DNA of 64,000 nt, from assembly GCF_030680395.1 (NCBI RefSeq), contig NZ_JAUXVR010000007.1:1-64000 (forward strand), given 5' to 3'. A model generated the notes under the pieces. That model was not told the DNA's origin and did no database searches. It worked only from the letters and a program-made list of their open reading frames with translations. Every line of letters begins with the position of its first letter. The first letter of the stretch is position 1. The DNA is from Methylobacter sp. (GTDB lineage Bacteria > Pseudomonadota > Gammaproteobacteria > Methylococcales > Methylomonadaceae). The position numbers and the translations under genes are program-made. Positions 1 to 8,944 of the stretch are shown here, piece by piece.

Positions 1-165
1 GGTGGGGAGCCTATCTACGAACAAGCTCAGAGCTTAAGGCCGGATCGGCTTCCCCAGAAAATCACTTATCACTATAAACTTTTTTGTGTCACATAATCCT
101 GTGTTTTAGAGATGTATTTAATATACAAGGCCGGAATAAGCTTGTTCGAGCGACAGCAAGAACAG

Positions 166-202
166 GCGTTTCCGGCAGGCGCAACCGCCAAGCCGGAAAC
201 GC
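166..202. repeat. REP-like imperfect palindrome downstream of the RiPP operon
   Basis: Arms GCGTTTCCGGC (166-176) and GCCGGAAACGC (192-202) are perfect inverted repeats around a 15-base loop. A wider pairing (AAGGCCGGAATAAG near 128 with CTTATTCCGACC near 223) encloses it. It sits just past the stop of the minus-strand hvfC-like gene and could end transcription, but no T-run follows, so a dispersed palindromic repeat is equally likely. Confidence 0.5.
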
Positions 203-222
203 CGCTACGCGCTGGGATAGCC

Positions 223-987
223 TTATTCCGACCTGCCCAAGTCAACAAGCGTAATAACAGTCTTTTCAGCCAATTCTTTTAGAATCTGCAAGCCGCCCGA
301 TATAATCATTTCAGGATTGGGATGCTTCGACTCCTCGGCAACCTGCTTTAGACAATCCGCTGTCAACATACCTTCATGCTCCTCAATTATTTGCAACAGC
401 CGGTAAGTAATCGGGGTGATTTCTATAAAATTAACCTCGTCATCCGGATTGCGATAAACAACCAGGAATGTGGCGTGTTCCGGCGCCGTTTCAGGCAAAA
501 AAACGGGGGCTATTTTCTGAACGGGATATTGATAGACTAGCGGCCAAGCTAAAGGCGACAGCCGGATGCTCAGGTTTAGCAGGTTATCCAGGTTCTGGTG
601 ATTGGCGGGCACGGTTTCCTTGGCGATAGATAAAGCCATTTCCACCCATTCGTAATGCGCCAACTCCAGCATAAACGGGAAATCAGCCGCACTGTCCCGC
701 TCGTTTTGCAGATAATCCAGAAACTCTTCCGGGATCTCCGAAAAATGCGGCGAACGACTGGTATGCCTGGCAAAAAAATCCTGTCCCAGCTCAAACCATT
801 GCCGGTCATTTAATAGTGTCCGCAACACCGGAAAATTGGCAGACAGGAAACTGTCGATATTGTTGAAAAACAGTTCGCGATACATCGCCATGCGTTGCGG
901 CTGGACATCGGCAGGCGGCGGATTGTTTTCCGGATCCCTGATATACGCCGCAAACTCAAACTGCTTGGCTTTAAAATCGACTTTCAT
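223..987 (-). CDS. hvfC: HvfC/BufC-like DUF2063 protein, partner of the MNIO enzyme
   Basis: The N-terminal half has the DUF2063 look (FAAYIRDPENNPPP, then RMAMYRELFFNNIDSFLSANFPVL). The C-terminal half contains a winged-helix-like segment (ITYRLLQIIEEHEGML). In known systems of this type, DUF2063 proteins bind the precursor peptide and help the MNIO oxidase modify cysteines. It is the third gene of a minus-strand operon after precursor and MNIO genes. The open frame starts at 1014, but the internal Met at 987 (MKVDFKAKQ), preceded by GAGACCGGA, avoids the longer overlap with the upstream gene and is preferred. Family call is by motif memory. Confidence 0.8.
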   Translation of the reverse strand: MKVDFKAKQFEFAAYIRDPENNPPPADVQPQRMAMYRELFFNNIDSFLSANFPVLRTLLNDRQWFELGQDFFARHTSRSPHFSEIPEEFLDYLQNERDSAADFPFMLELAHYEWVEMALSIAKETVPANHQNLDNLLNLSIRLSPLAWPLVYQYPVQKIAPVFLPETAPEHATFLVVYRNPDDEVNFIEITPITYRLLQIIEEHEGMLTADCLKQVAEESKHPNPEMIISGGLQILKELAEKTVITLVDLGRSE

Positions 988-994
988 TCCGGTC

Positions 995-1846
995 TCATGC
1001 AAATTGCTGGGCATGTTGCTTTTCCCACGCGTTTTGTATCACGCTGATGGTGTTTACTTCCTTGATTAAATCTTCCATGGAAGGGATATTAAAATCCCTT
1101 TCCAACAGTGTAGGAAACACGCCGTAAAGCTCATAAGCCTTGGCCAACAGTTTCCAGACCGGATCGATCACGTCAGCGCCGTGGGTGTCGACCAGAAAAT
1201 CTTCAGCCTCGACATAATGCCCGGCGATATGGGCATAAGCGATACGGTGCGCGGGCATGGCCTTTAAAAAAGCTTCGGCATCGTAACCGTGGTTAACGCT
1301 GTTCACGTAAATATTATTGATGTCGATCAGCACATCGCAGTCCGCTTCTTCGATAACGGCATTGAAAAAATCGATCTCGGCCATTTCCTGACCGGGGGCG
1401 GCGTAATAGGACACATTTTCAATCGCTATCTTTTGCTCCAGAATATCCTGAACGCGCCTGATTCGCCCGGCAACGTGAGTGACCGCTTCCGAGGTAAACG
1501 GAATCGGCATCAGGTCGTATAAGTGCCCGTCTTTGCTGCAATAACTTAAATGTTCGCTGTAAAATTTGATTTGATGTTCAGCCATGAACTGTTTGACTTC
1601 ACGGACGAATTTTTCATCCAGCGGATCGGTGCTGCCTATCGACAATGATAAACCGTGGCAGATAAAATCAAAGCGCTCGGTCATCGCGCGAAATTGTTTG
1701 CCGAATTTTCCGCCGATAGTGATCCAGTTTTCCGGTGCGATTTCATAAAAGCCGACATCTTCGGGGGGCGATTCAACAATCTGACTTAAAAAAGACCGTC
1801 GCAGACCTAAACCGGCACCGTGAACGAGGTTTTGGGTTGTGTCCAT
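995..1846 (-). CDS. hvfB: MNIO family (DUF692) RiPP-modifying oxidase, HvfB/BufB-like
   Basis: 283 residues, normal for the DUF692 TIM-barrel family of multinuclear non-haem iron oxidases that includes MbnB. Family-typical metal-site motifs are visible in order: HGLSLSIG, SEHLSYC, IENVSYY, DINNIYVN, HIAGH, DTHGADV and LERDFNIP. Relatives use two or three iron ions and O2 to turn precursor Cys residues into oxazolone/thioamide or related groups. The start is preceded by AAGGTG at good spacing. The Cys-rich precursor lies upstream and the DUF2063 partner follows, so this is the modifying enzyme of a small RiPP operon. The exact product cannot be read from sequence. Confidence 0.88.
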   Translation of the reverse strand: MDTTQNLVHGAGLGLRRSFLSQIVESPPEDVGFYEIAPENWITIGGKFGKQFRAMTERFDFICHGLSLSIGSTDPLDEKFVREVKQFMAEHQIKFYSEHLSYCSKDGHLYDLMPIPFTSEAVTHVAGRIRRVQDILEQKIAIENVSYYAAPGQEMAEIDFFNAVIEEADCDVLIDINNIYVNSVNHGYDAEAFLKAMPAHRIAYAHIAGHYVEAEDFLVDTHGADVIDPVWKLLAKAYELYGVFPTLLERDFNIPSMEDLIKEVNTISVIQNAWEKQHAQQFA

Positions 1847-1921
1847 AAGAACACCTTACTGTGATTTGATGAGAACGGGAGGGCATGATTAATCATGCCC
1901 TCTGTACTAATGCGCTTAGGC

Positions 1922-2320
1922 TTATTTGCCGGTTGCGTCTTTAGGCATATTGCCGCATGCACCTTCCTTGCCTTTCATCATCGCGCCGCAGGCTGCTTCC
2001 ATACCCGGTTTCATTTTGCCGCCTTGCATCATCGCGCCGCATTTGCTTTCGCCGCATTTTCCTTCGGTAGCTTTAGCCGCATCAGGTTTTTTGTTGCCTG
2101 CACATGCGCCTTCCGCCGCCTTAGGTTTTTCCATTCCGCCCATTGCAGCGCCGCATGCCATTTCAGCCGCTTTATCGGCAGCAGCAACTTGCATGTAACC
2201 GGTCGATAATTCAGTCATACCGAAAGGATTAGCTTCGGCATGAACCGCAGTTGCAGCAAAAGTAGACAAAAAGGCAGCGCCCATTGCAGCAGCTAGAGGT
2301 GTTTTGTTAGTTTTTTTCAT
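1922..2320 (-). CDS. hvfA: Cys-rich secreted RiPP precursor, HvfA-like metallophore
   Basis: About 132 residues. The start at 2320 (MKKTNKTPLAAAMGAAF) opens a Sec signal peptide with a likely cut after AVHA. The mature part is low-complexity, rich in Ala, Gly, Lys and Met, and has six Cys, each followed by Gly or Ala: ACGAA, EGACAG, EGKCGE, SKCGAM, AACGAM and EGACGN. EGKCG-type repeats are the hallmark I recall for HvfA-type precursors, whose cysteines become copper-binding oxazolone/thioamide groups made by an MNIO enzyme. Such an enzyme and its partner follow directly. The longer frame to 2425 lacks a signal-like N-terminus and is rejected. Metal specificity is inference. Confidence 0.83.
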   Translation of the reverse strand: MKKTNKTPLAAAMGAAFLSTFAATAVHAEANPFGMTELSTGYMQVAAADKAAEMACGAAMGGMEKPKAAEGACAGNKKPDAAKATEGKCGESKCGAMMQGGKMKPGMEAACGAMMKGKEGACGNMPKDATGK

Positions 2321-2476
2321 GTTGACTCCAGAGTGTTGATATAAAACATTGAGTTTCAATCCGTTCCCGGCGGTTAACCCGAGAGATGAATCGATACGTA
2401 AAACGCATCGAATGCCGCTTATCATATCAAAATCAACTGAATAAAAAATGAATATCCTTCTCCCCCATAAATTCCG

Positions 2477-3151
2477 TCAGATTATCGGCTGGATCTTCTT
2501 TACAGCATCGTCATCTTGATGTCCGGTTTTATGCTCATACTCGCACAAATCTTCAATGACACAACTTTGGCAGCGCGGCTTTCTGGCAATGCAGGTGTAA
2601 CGACCATGCAAAATCAGTAAATGATGCGCATCTTTCTTATGTTTTTTAGGCACCCATTTATCCAGTTTGCGTTCCACTTCCAGCACATTTTTACCGGGAG
2701 CAATACCGGTACGATTGGCCACTCTGAAGATATGCGTATCCACCGCAATCGTATGCTGTCCAAAAGCAGTATTAAGTATGACGTTGGCGGTTTTTCTGCC
2801 GACTCCCGCCAGCGCCTCCAGCTCTTCCCGCGTTTGAGGCACCTGCCCTGCATGTTTATCAAGCAATTGCCTGCAAAGCGTGATGATATGGCTAGCCTTG
2901 CTGTTAAATAGCCCAATGGTCTTGATGTACTCTTTCAAGCCGGCCTCGCCCAGCGCCAAAACGTCATGAGGGGTGTTAGCGACGGGAAATAATTTTGCGG
3001 TCGCTTTGTTGACGCCTTTATCGGTCGCCTGAGCGGATAAAACGACCGCAATTAACAATTCAAAAGGGCTGGTGTAGTGCAGTTCCGTAGTCGGTTCAGG
3101 TATGGCCGCGGCCAGGCGGTCAAAAATGTCCACGCGTTTTTTTAGGTTCAT
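2477..3151 (-). CDS. nth: endonuclease III (base-excision repair glycosylase/AP lyase)
   Basis: 224 residues, slightly longer than E. coli Nth (211). The helix-hairpin-helix GVGRKTANVIL, with the catalytic Lys nearby, and the aspartate segment AVDTHIFRVANR are present. The C-terminal 4Fe-4S cluster motif C-x6-C-x2-C-x5-C is complete (CIARKPRCQSCVIEDLC). The enzyme removes oxidised pyrimidines from DNA and cuts at the abasic site. It appears to be transcribed alone. The C-terminus is extended by about 15 residues after the cluster. Confidence 0.95.
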   Translation of the reverse strand: MNLKKRVDIFDRLAAAIPEPTTELHYTSPFELLIAVVLSAQATDKGVNKATAKLFPVANTPHDVLALGEAGLKEYIKTIGLFNSKASHIITLCRQLLDKHAGQVPQTREELEALAGVGRKTANVILNTAFGQHTIAVDTHIFRVANRTGIAPGKNVLEVERKLDKWVPKKHKKDAHHLLILHGRYTCIARKPRCQSCVIEDLCEYEHKTGHQDDDAVKKIQPII

Positions 3152-3474
3152 AGTGATATTTGGTTTTACTCAATAATGTGCCACTATTCTCAACATAATC
3201 AAAAATGAAACAAGCTATGGCTGAAAACAAAAAACCGAGGCTGTGTGTTTTTCGACCTTTTGTACAATGAAAATGGATGAAGGTAGCGTATAACGCACAA
3301 TCTGAGTACAACTGTTTTTTGTTTTACGACGAATGAAGCTATTTCCATTAGCCTGAACTGTTATAACGTTTTGTTTTTCATAAAAACTGTGATCTATTTG
3401 GCATAATTAACTTTAAATCATGCAAAACGTTTTTATATGCGGTAGCGTTATAAGTTTTGTCTAAGGAGCGAACA
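3152..3474. other. intergenic region between divergent nth and fapA-like genes
   Basis: 323 bases, AT-rich, presumably holding both divergent promoters. Three related words occur near the fapA-like start: TTATAACGTTTTG (about 3361), CAAAACGTTTTTA (about 3423) and GTTATAAGTTTTG (about 3447). They could be operator half-sites or chance AT-rich similarity. No RNA gene or credible small ORF was seen. Confidence 0.4.
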
Positions 3475-5106
3475 GTGATCGAAGTGACACAGAAGGACGC
3501 ACTGACATTCAAATTGGACGGAGACAACAAATTACTTGCTGTCTACGAATCAGCTGGAGATAAGGTTACTCTGGATGCAACTGCAATCAAGGAAATGCTG
3601 GCTCGTCAGAGCTTATCTGACCTGTTTCTGGATGAAAAAGCGCTTTCGCGTTTAATACAGACATACAACAATAGCAATGCCAGTTTTATTCTGGAAATCG
3701 GTGAACGCCGGGATGGCGAATTCATCATTAAAGTCTCCGACGATAAGATGACCGCCTGGCTCACCATGACTCCTGCGTATGGAGGCTCTCCGGTCACCTT
3801 TGAACAAATTCGTCAATCCCTGAAAGAAAAAGGCATAGTCAGCGGTCTCATCACAAGCGCTGAAATCGAAACCCTCCTGAAAGAAGGGCAAACCACGAAT
3901 TACATCATTGCTCAAGGCTTGCCGGCCGTGCCTGGCCTTGATGCGCAATTTCATAGCCTGGTGCCGGAAATGCAAGAACGACGCCCCCAAATAAATGAAC
4001 GCGGTATTGCTGATTTTCGTGATCTTGGGAATCTTATTCTGGTGAAACAAGGCGATCCCCTCATGCGCCGTACTCTCGCAACCGAGGGCAAAAAAGGGAA
4101 AAACATCCTTGGACAAATACTCACTCCAAAGCCCAGTCAAAATACACCTTTTACCTCGGAGCTAATAGGCTCCATGTTTGACCCTGATGATAAGGACTTG
4201 TTGTTGTCTGCGATCATCGGCCAGCCGTTGCTGATTCCCAATGGCGTTATGGTGTCACCCACTATCACCGTGCCGCAGGTGAATATCTCGACCGGAAACT
4301 TAAGCTTCGACGGTACGATTAATATTTTGGGTGATGTTATGGAAGGGATGAAGGTTTATGCATTAAACGACATATTCATAGGCGGAACCGTTGAAGCTGC
4401 AGAAATTGAAGCCGGCGGAAATATCAGTATCAAAGGCGGCGTGATCGGCAACAGTGACTCCAGCGGTGGATCGACACTATCAATGGGAGGAAAAATTTCT
4501 TGTAAAGGTTCGGTGAGTGCCCGTTTTGCCAAATATGTCAGTATTGAAGCCGGCACCAGCATCGTCATTGAAGAATATTCCATGAATAATCAATTGACTG
4601 CGATGAATCAAATTTTAGTTGGAAAACCTGGCGGGAAAAAGGGACTCATCATCGGCGGTAGCGCCCGTGCAATGATGCTAATACAAGCCGTCTCAATTGG
4701 CTCTGATGCCGGTATCAAAACCTATATTCAGGCCGGTTTAAATCCGCATACTCAAGAGCAACTCAACGGCATTAAGCGTGAAATTGAGGCGAATGAAAAA
4801 AACCAGGACGATATAAAGAAAATTATCGCCTTTATTGAAAACAATCCTGAAAAAAACAAAAACGGGCTGTTAGATAAGGCTCGCCGTACCTTGGACAATC
4901 TGACCACCGAAATGGCCCGGCATCAAGCTGATCAGGAAAGCCTTGTTGCCGAAATGTCGTTTGCGGAATATGCCAAGGTTGTTGTGGAGCGGACTATCTG
5001 TAATGGTGTCGATATCCGAATCGGCAATCAAATATGGAAGGCTCAAGAGGAGCGTGGTAAAACTGATTTTCGGCTTATTGATGGAAAAATCAGCTTTGGG
5101 AGCTAA
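3475..5106 (+). CDS. FapA/DUF342 family protein
   Basis: 543 residues. The central region (about 190-410) shows the FapA-type right-handed beta-solenoid: regular glycine-rich turns such as GDVMEGMKVYALNDIFIGGTVEAAEIEAGGN. The C-terminus (about 430-500) is charged and likely coiled coil. Vibrio FapA is linked to polar flagellum assembly and glucose signalling; most DUF342 proteins have no known role. No flagellar genes lie here, so function is open. The frame can start with TTG at 3457, but AAGGAG (3463-3468) lies 6 bases before GTG at 3475, which fixes the start there. Confidence 0.85.
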   Translation: MIEVTQKDALTFKLDGDNKLLAVYESAGDKVTLDATAIKEMLARQSLSDLFLDEKALSRLIQTYNNSNASFILEIGERRDGEFIIKVSDDKMTAWLTMTPAYGGSPVTFEQIRQSLKEKGIVSGLITSAEIETLLKEGQTTNYIIAQGLPAVPGLDAQFHSLVPEMQERRPQINERGIADFRDLGNLILVKQGDPLMRRTLATEGKKGKNILGQILTPKPSQNTPFTSELIGSMFDPDDKDLLLSAIIGQPLLIPNGVMVSPTITVPQVNISTGNLSFDGTINILGDVMEGMKVYALNDIFIGGTVEAAEIEAGGNISIKGGVIGNSDSSGGSTLSMGGKISCKGSVSARFAKYVSIEAGTSIVIEEYSMNNQLTAMNQILVGKPGGKKGLIIGGSARAMMLIQAVSIGSDAGIKTYIQAGLNPHTQEQLNGIKREIEANEKNQDDIKKIIAFIENNPEKNKNGLLDKARRTLDNLTTEMARHQADQESLVAEMSFAEYAKVVVERTICNGVDIRIGNQIWKAQEERGKTDFRLIDGKISFGS

Positions 5107-5261
5107 TCCCGCATGGTACCCTTCCACACTAAAATCAAAGAAAACGCCGCGCCATCTCATCCCGAATTTTACAGCGTTATCCTTTTTTAACCTTCTTACC
5201 ACCAAAAAACAGGGTATTTAATCCCATGAATAAAACAGTAGCTCCATCTTATGAGCGCTGT

Positions 5262-5546
5262 TTAATTTTTTTCGGCAGCATCCGCCAATAACTTTTTTCT
5301 GATTAAAAAAGCCGCACCGATCGCACATAGAGCCGGTATTTGTATAAGCAAAAAAGTTCCTGTTGGATTTTTAGCGACCATTCCTGATAAAGCGGAAACC
5401 ACCGTCAGCTTAACCGCCCACCAGGTAATCCAATAACCGATCAATCCTGTGATAGCCCAGTTAATAGGCGACTCTCCCTTTTCCTTTGCGGTCATATAAA
5501 ACCATACAAGAACCGCAATTGCGGCAAATCTGGCTAAATGCAACAT
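5262..5546 (-). CDS. small inner-membrane protein of unknown function
   Basis: 94 residues with about three hydrophobic segments: LARFAAIAVLVWFYM near the N-terminus, WAITGLIGYWITWWAVKL in the middle and FLLIQIPALCAIGAAFLI near the end. The tail KKLLADAAEKN is charged. GAGGTG lies four bases before the ATG at 5546, preferring it to the ATG at 5558. It converges on the fapA-like gene and is divergent from the asmA-like gene. I do not recognise the family. Confidence 0.65.
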   Translation of the reverse strand: MLHLARFAAIAVLVWFYMTAKEKGESPINWAITGLIGYWITWWAVKLTVVSALSGMVAKNPTGTFLLIQIPALCAIGAAFLIRKKLLADAAEKN

Positions 5547-5688
5547 TTTACACCTCATTTTTAATTATAATAAACAAACAGTGATTTAGACTCTACCTAA
5601 TTAGCGTTTAACTGGCAACAGCTGTTATAAGTAGATAATCATATTCCATAATTAACCGCCATCACATTTTTTACGCAAGGAGAATATT

Positions 5689-7800
5689 GTGGGAAAACCG
5701 TTTAAAATCATCCTATCGACAATTGCCGCAATACTTTTGTTGCTGATAGCCGCGGCCTGCATCCTGCCATTCGTCATCGATCCCAATGACTTTAAGCCTG
5801 AAATTGCCGCCGCAGTTAAAGACAAAACCGGCCGAGATCTGGTACTGGACGGTGATTTAAAACTCTCGCTGTTTCCCTGGATCGGTATTTCAACAGAAAA
5901 AATGACACTGAGTAATGCGCCGGGGTTTCAAGACCGTCCCTTTGCAACTATTGAAGAAAGCCATGTAAACGTGCTGTTACTGCCATTGTTATCAAAAAAG
6001 TTAGAAGTCAGCCGCATTGACTTAAAAGGCCTGATTTTAAACCTTGCCAGAAACAAACAAGGCCTTACCAACTGGAGTGACCTAATCGATTCTGCCGCCG
6101 CCAAAACCGCGGCACCTGCACCCGCTGTCATCGACAAACAGGATGAACAATCGATCTCCACCGCAACGCCAGTGACTTTTACCATCGGCGGCATTGCTGT
6201 TGAAAATGCCCGGATTAACTGGGACGACTTGAAAACCGAAAAACACATCGAAATAAAAGACCTTAACCTGAATACCGATAAATTCACCTTTGATCAGCCG
6301 GTTGGCATCGCCGTTTCCATGACCGCCTTGGAAGCCGGGTCCAAGGCGGTCCAAGCCATCAAACTAAACACCGAATTAACCGTTAATGAAAAACTCGATA
6401 GTTTTGCGCTACGCCATAGCGATCTGCAAGTCACTTCGTCAGGTGAAACCGTTCCCGGTAAATCGTTAACAACGGCGTTAACCATTGCTGATGCAGCACT
6501 GGATATGAACCAACAAACAGCCAAAATTTACGGGTTGCAGCTCAAATCGGGCGATGTCACGCTCGTCGCTGCCGAAATGGCGGGCACCTCTATTAAGGAT
6601 AAACCCTCTTTTCAGGGCCCTGTTGCCATTGCGTCATTCAGTCCCGCCAAAGTGTTGCAGCAACTGGCGATCTCCTTGCCCGCAATGCAGGACGCCAATG
6701 CCCTAAGCAAGCTATCCGCTAACTTTGACTTGACCGCGACAGCCGATTCGGCTGATCTGCAAAATCTGGCGCTAACGCTGGACGATACCCAAATTAAAGG
6801 CTTCATCAGCGTTAAAGACTTTGCCCAATCGATTATCAACTTCAGCTTGGACATTGATGCGCTTGATGTCGATCGTTATTTATCCCCTGCCGATAAATCA
6901 CCCAAACCCATCGCCAGCCCTGCCGTTTTATTGGCAGCCGGCCTTTCCGCTTTGCCTGTTGAAACCTTGAGAAAGCTCAATGCCGATGGCGCAGTGTCAC
7001 TGAGCAAACTTAAAGTCAACGATTTGGCAATGCAGGATATCCATATAAACCTGAGCAGCAAAAACGGCGTGGTTACCACGCAACAGTCGATCAAGCACTT
7101 TTACCAGGGTAGCTATTCCGGCAATCTCAGCATGGATACGCATGGCAGCAAATCGACACTGGCTGTAACCGAAAAAATAGACCATGTGCAAATTGAACCG
7201 TTGCTGAAAGATTACAAGGGTGAAGCTAAAATGAGCGGCATTGTTAACGCATCCGCACAGCTGCACGGACTGGGACACAAAGCAGACGAATTGAAAGCGT
7301 CGCTCAACGGCCAGTTAAGTTTCTTGTTCAAAGACGGCATGATCAAGGGTTTTAATCTGCAAAAAATCATTGATGAAGGCAAGGCGATCATTAAAGGTTC
7401 TGCTCTGCCCTCGGACAATAAAAACGACCAAACGCTATTTTCGGAAATGAGCGGCACGGCCACGATCACTAACGGCCTGATCCAGAATAACGACCTTGCA
7501 GCCAAGTCCTCCAAATTACGTGTCGACGGCAAGGGCAACGTAAACCTGAATTCTGAAGCGCTGGACTATAAAATCGATGCCAAGCTGCTTGATTCAGAGG
7601 CGACTGCTACTGAGCCGGAACAGGTTAAAGGCGCTGTCGCCATTGATGTTGCCGGAACGCTAAGCAACCCGACTTATACGATAAACATAGCTTCATTGTT
7701 AACCGATAAGAACAAAGCCAAGGTTGAAAAACTAATCGATAAACTCGACAAAAAAATAGGCCCCGGCCTGGGCAATCTGTTGAAAGGTCTTTTGAGGTGA
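5689..7800 (+). CDS. AsmA family envelope protein
   Basis: 703 residues. One N-terminal transmembrane anchor (IILSTIAAILLLLIAAACILPFVI) is followed at once by the AsmA N-terminal signature (IDPNDFKPEIAAAVKDKTG, then DGDLKLSLFPWIGIS). The C-terminal AsmA_2-like part contains LNGQLSFLFKDGMIKGFNL and GKGNVNLNSEALDYKIDAKL, ending DKKIGPGLGNLLKGLLR. AsmA-like proteins are periplasmic repeating-beta-groove proteins linked to lipid transport to, or assembly of, the outer membrane. The GTG start has AAGGAG at 5677-5682. It is followed by a palindromic repeat and mutY; asmA-mutY-yggX adjacency is common in gammaproteobacteria. Confidence 0.9.
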   Translation: MGKPFKIILSTIAAILLLLIAAACILPFVIDPNDFKPEIAAAVKDKTGRDLVLDGDLKLSLFPWIGISTEKMTLSNAPGFQDRPFATIEESHVNVLLLPLLSKKLEVSRIDLKGLILNLARNKQGLTNWSDLIDSAAAKTAAPAPAVIDKQDEQSISTATPVTFTIGGIAVENARINWDDLKTEKHIEIKDLNLNTDKFTFDQPVGIAVSMTALEAGSKAVQAIKLNTELTVNEKLDSFALRHSDLQVTSSGETVPGKSLTTALTIADAALDMNQQTAKIYGLQLKSGDVTLVAAEMAGTSIKDKPSFQGPVAIASFSPAKVLQQLAISLPAMQDANALSKLSANFDLTATADSADLQNLALTLDDTQIKGFISVKDFAQSIINFSLDIDALDVDRYLSPADKSPKPIASPAVLLAAGLSALPVETLRKLNADGAVSLSKLKVNDLAMQDIHINLSSKNGVVTTQQSIKHFYQGSYSGNLSMDTHGSKSTLAVTEKIDHVQIEPLLKDYKGEAKMSGIVNASAQLHGLGHKADELKASLNGQLSFLFKDGMIKGFNLQKIIDEGKAIIKGSALPSDNKNDQTLFSEMSGTATITNGLIQNNDLAAKSSKLRVDGKGNVNLNSEALDYKIDAKLLDSEATATEPEQVKGAVAIDVAGTLSNPTYTINIASLLTDKNKAKVEKLIDKLDKKIGPGLGNLLKGLLR

Positions 7801-7808
7801 GGAGGAGC

Positions 7809-7891
7809 AGGCAAAAGGCTAAAGGCGCAGGGCGAAAAAAGCAGCCCTTAAACTCCACAACCCTTCGCCCTTCATCTTTAGTCTTTTGCCT
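7809..7891. repeat. long imperfect inverted repeat between asmA and mutY
   Basis: The outer arms AGGCAAAAGGCTAAAG (7809-7824) and CTTTAGTCTTTTGCCT (7876-7891) pair at 15 of 16 positions. Inner arms GGGCGAA (7830-7836) and TTCGCCC (7864-7870) continue the stem. The element ends three bases before the mutY ATG, so a folded transcript would mask the mutY start region. It looks like a dispersed non-coding repeat inserted in the operon. Confidence 0.7.
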
Positions 7892-7894
7892 CTT

Positions 7895-8944
7895 ATGAGC
7901 CCATCCGCTTTTCAACACAATATCCTCGCCTGGTTCGATCAACACGGCCGTAAAGACCTGCCTTGGCAAAAAGACCTTACGCCTTACCGCGTGTGGCTTT
8001 CCGAAACCATGTTGCAGCAAACCCAGGTTACGACCGTTATTCCTTATTTCAATACTTTTATAGAAAAATTTCCCGATATTACAAGTTTGGCGAATGCGCC
8101 AGTCGATGAAGTCCTCCATCTTTGGTCGGGGCTGGGCTACTACGCACGCGCTCGCAACCTGCACAAAACAGCGCAACTTATTGCCGAACGGGATCGTTTT
8201 CCCGATACGCTGGATGAGCTTATCGCCTTGCCCGGCATAGGCTTGTCGACAGCGGGAGCCATATTGAGCATCGCTTTTAATAACAGCCAACCGATTCTCG
8301 ACGGCAATGTCAAAAGAGTACTAACCCGGTTTAGAGCCGTTTCCGGCTGGCCGGGCAACAGCGCAGTCAACAAAGCGCTGTGGGCGATCAGTGCCAAGCT
8401 GACCCCCATAGCCCGCGTCGCGGATTACACTCAGGCCATGATGGACTTGGGCGCAACTGTCTGTACCCGTAGCAAACCTGCGTGTGCGACCTGCCCGCTT
8501 AATGCCGATTGCTTGGCCAGACTTGCCGATAATGTATCGGCATTCCCCACGCCGAAACCCGCCAAGATCTTGCCGGTCAAACAACTTACTTTTTTATTGC
8601 TGAGTAATGCCGATAACCGGATATTGCTGGAAAAAAGACCTCCAACCGGTATCTGGGGCGGCTTGTGGAGTCTGCCTGAATTCGACAGCATTGAAGCGGC
8701 ACACAACTGGTGCTTAAGCAAAAACATTCATATTACCGGCCAGCAGACATTGGCAACCCGGCGCCATACCTTTTCCCATTATCATTTGGATTACACGCCG
8801 CTGCTTGTTCAATCCGATAACCCTATAAATTTTGTGATGGAAGCCGATCAATCTGTCTGGTATAAAGCTGAGCAGGTTAATAAGCTTGGCTTAGCCGCAC
8901 CGATTAAGCTGCTGCTTCAACCATCACACAAGAGAATAAAATGA
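7895..8944 (+). CDS. mutY: A/G-specific adenine glycosylase
   Basis: 349 residues, typical of MutY. The N-terminal part has LPWQKDLTPYRVWLSETMLQQTQV, with the catalytic Glu, then the HhH motif LPGIGLSTAGAIL. The 4Fe-4S motif C-x6-C-x2-C-x5-C is present (CTRSKPACATCPLNADC). The C-terminal NUDIX-like domain, which senses 8-oxoG, is present (LLEKRPPTGIWGGLWSLPEF). It removes A mispaired with 8-oxoguanine. The ATG at 7895 is chosen over an upstream TTG at 7886. No clear ribosome binding site is seen because a palindrome abuts the start. It overlaps yggX by four bases (ATGA). Confidence 0.96.
   Translation: MSPSAFQHNILAWFDQHGRKDLPWQKDLTPYRVWLSETMLQQTQVTTVIPYFNTFIEKFPDITSLANAPVDEVLHLWSGLGYYARARNLHKTAQLIAERDRFPDTLDELIALPGIGLSTAGAILSIAFNNSQPILDGNVKRVLTRFRAVSGWPGNSAVNKALWAISAKLTPIARVADYTQAMMDLGATVCTRSKPACATCPLNADCLARLADNVSAFPTPKPAKILPVKQLTFLLLSNADNRILLEKRPPTGIWGGLWSLPEFDSIEAAHNWCLSKNIHITGQQTLATRRHTFSHYHLDYTPLLVQSDNPINFVMEADQSVWYKAEQVNKLGLAAPIKLLLQPSHKRIK

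Noticed and set aside
3652-4140. 162-codon minus-strand frame opposite the FapA-like gene
   Set aside because: It lies wholly inside a well-supported gene, has no ribosome site and no family motif; it is a shadow of codon bias.
7625-8290. 221-codon minus-strand frame across asmA end and mutY start
   Set aside because: It crosses two solid genes and a palindrome, with no motifs or start signal.
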